Below, piece by piece: positions 58,790 to 64,000 of a stretch of DNA of 64,000 bases; position 1 is the first letter of the stretch, and each line of letters opens with the position of its first letter. Both the position numbers and the translations under genes were made by a program. Origin of the DNA: Vibrio ishigakensis. GTDB taxonomy: Bacteria > Pseudomonadota > Gammaproteobacteria > Enterobacterales > Vibrionaceae. The notes below the pieces were generated by a model. It did no database searches. It worked only from the letters and a program-made list of their open reading frames with translations, and was not told where the DNA came from. The stretch spans positions 1,674,001 to 1,738,000 of the forward strand of contig NZ_AP024882.1 in assembly GCF_024347675.1 (NCBI RefSeq), read 5' to 3'.

Positions 58790-60682
58790 ATGAAAAAGTC
58801 AAAAATAGCATTAGCGATTGCCTTATCTGCAGGCCTACTAACTGGTTGTGATTTCGATGTAGGTCCTGAAAATGGTGATTCAAGTGGCGGTGACGGAGGT
58901 TCAACACCAACATCTGCACTAGTTGGTCCAATTTGGAACTTTGAAGACACTTCTGGTGCTTCTACGCAATCCACAGATCTTCCAAATGTTTATGTTTTTG
59001 ATGGTGAGAATCAAAGATATTACACCGACAATACCTCTGATACTTTACTTGGTACCTATGTGATTATTACCGAAACTTACAGTGAAGAAGACGGTGTTGT
59101 AACCTTCACTTATTACGATTCGGAAGGTAATCCAATTAAAGCAACCGGGCAATATGAAGTAGCTGAGGATGGAACTATTACCATTGATTCTGACACTGTT
59201 GGCGTTTTGAACGGTGCAGACGAAAGTGCAAATGACCAAATCAAAGCCGCTGTAGAAGCAGCTAACGCTGAGGCGGGCTTTAATAACCTAGTCCAGATTC
59301 AAGATACTGTTAGTTCAATAGGTGAGAAAGAAGATCCTGATTACTTCAAGGGAGATAAAGGCGAGTTGCGCCTTAAGTTTGAAGAAACATTAAAAGACTT
59401 AGGCATAGATAGCATTGCATCTGGTCGAGTTACCGTCGATCTAATATATCAAAATGATGAAGATACAAAACAAGCCGCTGATGGTACAGGTGACAACGCT
59501 TACCTATCTCTGTACGCAAGCGGCACATCTAACAGCAACCTTCATGGTGAAATACTGTTAGAAAATGGAAAAATCAAATATCGTGATAAAAATGGTGACC
59601 AAGTAGAAACAGGCGAAACATTTGAACTTGGCGAAACTCTTGCCGTAGATGTTAGTTGGGCAAATGGCTTGTTTTCTTTTTCAATCAACGACAAGTTGAT
59701 TGCATCTGACATCCCCGTTGCTGACACTACCACAGACGTAACAGTTCTAGCTCTAAAGATTGGCGATGACGGAAATACCACAAACTTCGAACTACTTGCT
59801 GATAATCTAGTCGTTTACTCAATTGAAGATGGTTTAGAAGAAAAAGTATTTGAAGACAACTTTGACCTTTATAAAGTCGGTCAAGACTTATCAGGAAATC
59901 CATATAACAACAACAGCCACGAAGCTATTGTTATAGGTAATACTCCAGACGAGCCAGAAGATCCTATTGACCCAGTTGATCCACCCGCACCTGGTGAATT
60001 CACTGATGATTTTGAATCATACGTTGCAGGAACACAGATTGATACTGCTAATGAAACGTACACCGTTGCGGGTACTGATGTAAATGGCGATCCAATGACA
60101 GCTCTAGTTAGTAGTGACTTCGCAAACTCTGGTGTTAACTCGCTGTATTTATTTGATGATAGTCCTGAAGTAGGGACACCGGGAGAGGGTGAAACCCCGC
60201 CAAGCGACGATTACTTTAAAGGCGCTAAGCCAGTCGTATCAAAGGCATTTGCTTCTGGAGCAGCCGAGTCAGGCTCAGTCTCTACATCGGTATACATTCC
60301 TACCGATGGCTACGTAAAATCTACCTACTTATATTTAGGGGCGTCTGATAGTGCATCATCAAGTAGCAGATTTACAGAAATTATATTTACTTCGGACGAA
60401 ATTAAATTTCGCGACAATGAAAAAGATCAAGTTGCGTTACATGAGTATGCAAAAGATAGTTGGGTTGACGTAACTATCTCTTGGGAAGGTACAGCTATCA
60501 CTCTAGAAGTCGATGGAACTAGTTATACTACCTACGAAAAAGAGGTCGACAATGTGCTCACAACACTTCCTATGACTGCAGAAAATAAAGGTGCTGCCGA
60601 GTTGTTCGCTGTATATGTTGGCGACAACGGTAGCGAAGGAACATACTCTTACTTCGATAACCTAGATTCAGACTTGTTCTAA
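58790..60682 (+). CDS. Two-domain surface lipoprotein, probable glycan-binding
   Basis: 630 residues with lipobox LLTGCDFDVG (Cys about 20) and a Gly/Ser/Asp-rich linker. A central beta-rich domain covers about 175-385 (GELRLKFEETLKDLGIDSIA; DNAYLSLYASGT; GKIKYRDKNGDQVETGETFE). A Pro/Asp-rich linker (EPEDPIDPVDPPAPG) leads to a second beta-sandwich domain of LamG/concanavalin-like character (about 405-630, SYVAGTQIDTANETYTVAGT; SWVDVTISWEGTAITLEVDG). No lyase signature is visible. The central domain is homologous to the N-terminal domain of the protein at 62161. Placement after a KdgM-type porin suggests it binds or delivers oligoalginate at the surface. I do not recognise a named family. Confidence 0.65.
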   Translation: MKKSKIALAIALSAGLLTGCDFDVGPENGDSSGGDGGSTPTSALVGPIWNFEDTSGASTQSTDLPNVYVFDGENQRYYTDNTSDTLLGTYVIITETYSEEDGVVTFTYYDSEGNPIKATGQYEVAEDGTITIDSDTVGVLNGADESANDQIKAAVEAANAEAGFNNLVQIQDTVSSIGEKEDPDYFKGDKGELRLKFEETLKDLGIDSIASGRVTVDLIYQNDEDTKQAADGTGDNAYLSLYASGTSNSNLHGEILLENGKIKYRDKNGDQVETGETFELGETLAVDVSWANGLFSFSINDKLIASDIPVADTTTDVTVLALKIGDDGNTTNFELLADNLVVYSIEDGLEEKVFEDNFDLYKVGQDLSGNPYNNNSHEAIVIGNTPDEPEDPIDPVDPPAPGEFTDDFESYVAGTQIDTANETYTVAGTDVNGDPMTALVSSDFANSGVNSLYLFDDSPEVGTPGEGETPPSDDYFKGAKPVVSKAFASGAAESGSVSTSVYIPTDGYVKSTYLYLGASDSASSSSRFTEIIFTSDEIKFRDNEKDQVALHEYAKDSWVDVTISWEGTAITLEVDGTSYTTYEKEVDNVLTTLPMTAENKGAAELFAVYVGDNGSEGTYSYFDNLDSDLF

Positions 60683-60703
60683 TCAACAACATCGAACTCC
60701 AAT

Positions 60704-60735
60704 CCAAAGCCATAGCATTCGCTGTGGCTTTTTTT
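60704..60735 (+). terminator. Intrinsic terminator
   Basis: The stem AAGCCATAGC/GCTGTGGCTT, with one G-U pair, is followed by seven T. Confidence 0.8.
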
Positions 60736-61314
60736 CTAATCCGCGTCGTAAATCAATTGATCCCCGTTTACCTAGCCTAACTCGACTGAGCGACGAAACC
60801 CGCAAATATCAAGTCACGCCCCCTCTTTTAGACGAACAGGTCATAGACAACCGTTTACCAGCTAACTTATTCTACTGCTCAAAAAATGAGCTTTACCCAA
60901 ACACAGTTATGCCACTCTCATAAGAATCAATCCCTAGATATTGCTCCACTGTTTCAAACATCAAAATCCTGCAACCCAACAGTCAACACTCTCTTGTATG
61001 AATTAACCCTCCATTTATTCAGCTTTACTTTTTTTTATTTGTAATACATATAAATCAAGTTTCATAAAACACCCAATTCAAAGAAAACAAAAACACTAAA
61101 AAGCAAGATAAAAATCACATTCAAACACCTAAAGCGGATCAATAAATACACATTTAGGAGCATTTATCGTGATCGCAAGCCCAAAATTTTAAAGCATCAG
61201 AAATCTGAATATCAAATTCTACTTTCATCACAGAATAATGCGTAACGCTACCATAAAATAATTGTCATACATTAATGCAAAACCTAAAACGCAACAGACA
61301 GAAGATAAAAAGAT
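60736..61314 (+). promoter_or_regulatory. Leader of the second KdgM-type porin gene
   Basis: About 580 AT-rich bases without a gene. TTGTAATACAT (61039-61049) matches ten of eleven bases of the symporter palindrome form, and TTGTCATACATTAAT at 61262-61276 repeats the first porin's leader motif, 42 bases before the ATG. Confidence 0.4.
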
Positions 61315-62070
61315 ATGAAAGCTAATAAAATCGCATTCGCAGTGGTAGCCACTCTTCTAGCAGGCGCAGCAAACGCTGGTTCTTTAAACTATCGTGCTGA
61401 GTACAAGCATGACGAAAAGACATATGCTCAACGTGTAAAAATCGGTGAGTCAGTAAACATCGCAGACAAGACAAAACTTTACTTCAGTGTTGAACAAAAG
61501 TTCCAAAGCAATGACACAACTGATTTTTGGAAGGAAGTAGAGCGCGGTGACTCGGAGTTCGATTGGGGTATTCGTTACGACCTAAATAAACAATGGTACT
61601 TCCAACCAGGCATGCCAATCACATTTGGTAATGAACGTACTACTTACAAGCCTCAACTACGTGTTGGTTATCGTTCAAGCTTTGGTCTTACTACTGCCCT
61701 ACGCTACCGTCATGAGTTCCGCGAATATACCAGTTCATCGACCGACAACCGCAGGCTGACAGACGGAACCTCTGCAGCAGCGGCTGGCAAGACATTCCAA
61801 GAAGGCAAATGGACTCTAACTGGCTCATACAGATTCTCAAACCCAAGCCTTAAGAACCTACGTTTAAGTTACGAAGCAAACTATATGCACAACTATGACG
61901 ATGTAGTCATTTTTAACGACACAAACGAGAACTGGGATTTAGGTGGCATCATCGGTTACCAATTCGGCAACATCCGCCCGTACATGGAATTCTGGAACGT
62001 GAAAGGCAAAGGCTCAAACAATGATGATCGCCAACTTCGTACCCGTATCGGCGTTGCTTACTCGTTCTAA
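61315..62070 (+). CDS. KdgM-family oligouronate-specific porin 2
   Basis: 251-residue paralogue of the porin at 57962, with the same signal peptide pattern (LLAGAANAG), strand sequence (RAEYKHDEKTYAQRVKIGES; VEQKFQSNDTTDFWKEVERG) and ending RIGVAYSF. Amino-acid changes are spread throughout, so this is an old duplication rather than a recent copy. It heads a second porin + lipoprotein module, followed after 90 bases by the beta-helix lipoprotein. Probable role: second oligoalginate channel with a different size or composition preference. Confidence 0.9.
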   Translation: MKANKIAFAVVATLLAGAANAGSLNYRAEYKHDEKTYAQRVKIGESVNIADKTKLYFSVEQKFQSNDTTDFWKEVERGDSEFDWGIRYDLNKQWYFQPGMPITFGNERTTYKPQLRVGYRSSFGLTTALRYRHEFREYTSSSTDNRRLTDGTSAAAAGKTFQEGKWTLTGSYRFSNPSLKNLRLSYEANYMHNYDDVVIFNDTNENWDLGGIIGYQFGNIRPYMEFWNVKGKGSNNDDRQLRTRIGVAYSF

Positions 62071-62160
62071 TCAGTAATACAAAATAATAAATCGTGACTT
62101 AGCCGAGCGTCATTCCCTATCTCTGCTAAGCCATAACAAGAAATAAAAGAGAGATTAATA

Positions 62161-63756
62161 ATGAAAGCTTCTAAAACAGCAATTGCAGTAGCACTTTCGA
62201 GTGTATTTTTGTTTGGTTGCGACTTCGATGTTGGCAGTGAGAATAAAGCTACTGGACCTGGCGATAATCCAGGTGGCAGCAACCCTGGTGGTGGTGAAAC
62301 AACACCTGGCGTAAACTACTTCGCACAGATTTTGGACAGTACAGAAAAAGGAACTGGTCAACTTCGCTTAAAGCTATCTGAGAGCAAATCTGAGACAGCT
62401 GTGAGTGAAATTTCTGCTGGCTTTCTTACCGTTGACCTAACCTATCAGAAAAACGGCTTCATTAATGAAGTTGACTCAGCAGAAAATGCTTACATTCAAC
62501 TGTACACAACAACCGGGACAAGCACCAAAGACCTGCGAGGTGAGTTAGTCCTTGGTGGCGGTAATATAAAGTATCGTTTCCACGATGGTAAAGATGAAAA
62601 TGGAGAAGATAAATATAGCCTTTCAGACTCTATTGGCACTTATGAACTGGGCGAAGAACTAAAAGTAACTGTTAGTTGGACTAAAAACGAAATAAATTAC
62701 TCTATCAACGATCAAGATCTAGGTACTTTCCCCGCGATAAACACAGAAGCTGTTGAGTATATTTCTCTGAAGCTAGGCGATACCACATACAAGTCAAACT
62801 ACGAAGTGCTGGCGGACAACTTAAAAATTTACACAGGCGACGCTTCAAACAATGAACTGATTTTTGAAGATGACTTTGATAGTTACGGCCTTGGCCACGA
62901 TCTAAACGAAGTTCGATATAACCGTGCATTAGACGTGATGATTTTAAGTGATGAACTCGACAATGGCGGTGATGACAACGAAGGTGACGGCAACGACGGC
63001 GACATCAACGAAGATGGTACAGCTGTCGACACACTAAATGCACTGATCAATTCAGCTAACGTCGGCGACACTATTACCCTTGCAGCAGATCTAGACTACT
63101 CGACAGGTGTTATTAAGCTAAATAAAGCAGTAACGCTTGATGGTCAAAATGTAGCAACTATTACTGGTAGCGCTTGTATCCAGATCACTGCTCCTGGTGC
63201 TGCTGTTGCTAACCTAGCATTTGAAAATAGTGCTATTGGTGCTGAATGTGGCGTACACGATAGCGATAGTCGTCGCGGTGCAATTACCGTAGAAGAGGCG
63301 GCATCGGAAGATGGTAACCCAGTACGACTAACCAACTTGACTTTTGATGGCTCCAAAGTAACGCAGGATAGCCTTTATAAAAAAGCAAGTTGGGTATTCT
63401 CTTCAGGTTATGCAATTCTAGAAGACAGTGAATTTAATAACCTACAATCCCGCATACAAAACAATGCTTTTTATACGTCATGTGTTTCTGCAAGCCAAAG
63501 AGGAATTGAAATTAACAACAATACCTTTGAGATTGATGACCTTGGTGACAAAGAAACAGCTGCGATAAAAGTTGGTAACTCAAAGAGCGGCGAAATTGAT
63601 AGCGGAGCGACTAACTGTAATGTCACGATCTCAGGAAATCAGTTTACTGGTTACAACCAAGAGATTTCGTCTAATGCAGGTTCCGGCAAAGACCGTGTAG
63701 TCGCAATATTTGCGAATCAAGCTGGAAACAACATAGCGGGTAACCTATTCAACTAA
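62161..63756 (+). CDS. Lipoprotein with unknown N-terminal domain and C-terminal beta-helix
   Basis: 531 residues. Lipobox FLFGCDFDVG (Cys about 20) is followed by a Gly/Asn/Pro linker. The N-terminal domain (about 55-260) is homologous to the central domain of the lipoprotein at 58790, sharing runs such as GQLRLKLSES, NAYIQLYTTTG and SNYEVLADNLKIYTGDAS. A Gly/Asp spacer (about 268-283) leads to a right-handed beta-helix (about 285-531) with asparagine ladders and coil repeats (VGDTITLAADLDYSTGVIKL; IEINNNTFEIDDLGD; VTISGNQFTGYNQEI), the architecture of pectate-lyase-like and PL6 enzymes. I find no PL6 Lys/Arg pair, so whether it is a lyase or a binding protein is open. Confidence 0.68.
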   Translation: MKASKTAIAVALSSVFLFGCDFDVGSENKATGPGDNPGGSNPGGGETTPGVNYFAQILDSTEKGTGQLRLKLSESKSETAVSEISAGFLTVDLTYQKNGFINEVDSAENAYIQLYTTTGTSTKDLRGELVLGGGNIKYRFHDGKDENGEDKYSLSDSIGTYELGEELKVTVSWTKNEINYSINDQDLGTFPAINTEAVEYISLKLGDTTYKSNYEVLADNLKIYTGDASNNELIFEDDFDSYGLGHDLNEVRYNRALDVMILSDELDNGGDDNEGDGNDGDINEDGTAVDTLNALINSANVGDTITLAADLDYSTGVIKLNKAVTLDGQNVATITGSACIQITAPGAAVANLAFENSAIGAECGVHDSDSRRGAITVEEAASEDGNPVRLTNLTFDGSKVTQDSLYKKASWVFSSGYAILEDSEFNNLQSRIQNNAFYTSCVSASQRGIEINNNTFEIDDLGDKETAAIKVGNSKSGEIDSGATNCNVTISGNQFTGYNQEISSNAGSGKDRVVAIFANQAGNNIAGNLFN

Positions 63757-63772
63757 GACCCAAAAATCTTGA

Positions 63773-63805
63773 GAAGCCATGCCATCATTTGCATGGCTTC
63801 TTCAT
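63773..63805 (+). terminator. Intrinsic terminator
   Basis: A perfect ten-base stem GAAGCCATGC/GCATGGCTTC is followed by TTC and a short AT-rich tail. Confidence 0.75.
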
Positions 63806-63888
63806 TTAAATTCAGCTAAACACAAATCACTTTGCTAGGTTATTGCAAACTTTCCTCGCCAAAATAGGCTTTAAATGAAACACAGTTT

Positions 63889-64000
63889 ATGACTAAGAAA
63901 CAGATAAAAATAATTTTTATAGCCGTTGTCCTTGGCCTCTCCGGCTGCAATAGCTCAAGTTCATCCAGTGACAATGGCTCCACTAACCCAGGGAATGGTA
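63889..64000 (+). CDS. Partial lipoprotein, truncated by the window edge
   Basis: The first 37 codons read MTKKQIKIIFIAVVLGLSGC followed by Asn and a Ser/Asp/Gly/Asn/Pro-rich linker. The lipobox LSGC puts the lipidated Cys at residue 20. The Ser-rich linker resembles those of the two preceding surface lipoproteins, so this may be another alginate-related surface protein. The body lies outside the window. Confidence 0.65.
   Translation, partial: MTKKQIKIIFIAVVLGLSGCNSSSSSSDNGSTNPGNG

Noticed and set aside
62161..63756. Calling the beta-helix lipoprotein a PL6 alginate lyase
   Set aside because: The PL6 Lys/Arg catalytic pair seen in the 48884-50455 protein is not found, and the helix is short.

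Overview
The window looks like chromosomal DNA from a marine Vibrio that degrades alginate. It carries PL7 and PL6 alginate lyases, KdgM-type oligouronate porins, paired sodium:solute symporters of the ToaA/ToaB kind, an SDR reductase of the type that reduces the alginate monomer DEH, and typical Vibrio small genes (DUF2750, DUF2986, a CadC-like regulator). The Splendidus clade or a close relative is my inference; there is no rRNA or tRNA to confirm it.

Layout. 1-8.7 kb: a LysR regulator, a HlyD-type adaptor with a membrane partner, then a TetR-controlled tripartite efflux operon (two lipoprotein adaptors and one RND pump) with two operator-like palindromes in the divergent promoter. 8.7-12.8 kb: DkgB-like aldo/keto reductase, a VOC protein whose stop codon is supplied by a 263-bp MITE-like insertion, an unknown lipoprotein, a frameshifted gene remnant and a DUF2750 gene. 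13.2-19.8 kb: a CBM32-PL7 alginate lyase lipoprotein, then an AraC regulator divergent from a GH127-GH13 pair. 20-30.9 kb: ordinary accessory and housekeeping genes (alpha/beta hydrolase, pirin, AhpD-like protein, CadC-like regulator, MscS, MarC, TerC). 30.9-33.4 kb: DEH-reductase-like SDR and a secreted PL7 lyase. 33.5-43.5 kb: an NCS1 permease-DUF917-hydantoinase operon and a YfcC transporter-CocE hydrolase operon, each with a divergent LysR gene. 43.5-48.7 kb: AraC, ProXp-ala-like deacylase, DUF2986, a CPA antiporter and unknowns. 48.9-64 kb: the main alginate block, with a PL6 lyase, two paralogous SSS symporters, a candidate small RNA with a 21-codon ORF, a YdjC-type deacetylase, a DUF4156 lipoprotein, two porin+lipoprotein modules, and the first 37 codons of another lipoprotein.

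How the genes may work together. Surface or secreted PL7/PL6 enzymes cut alginate, KdgM-type porins pass oligomers through the outer membrane, the SSS symporters take up mono- or oligouronates, and the SDR reduces DEH. The oligoalginate lyases, KDG kinase and aldolase, and the regulator are not in the window. A palindrome with core TGTnnnACA, matching the GntR/FadR-subfamily operator form, lies upstream of the SDR, both PL7 genes (one weakly), both symporters and both porins. A related palindrome lies on the promoter of the small-RNA candidate at 55.45-55.75 kb. That putative regulon, and the small RNA/microprotein inside it, are the most interesting observations.
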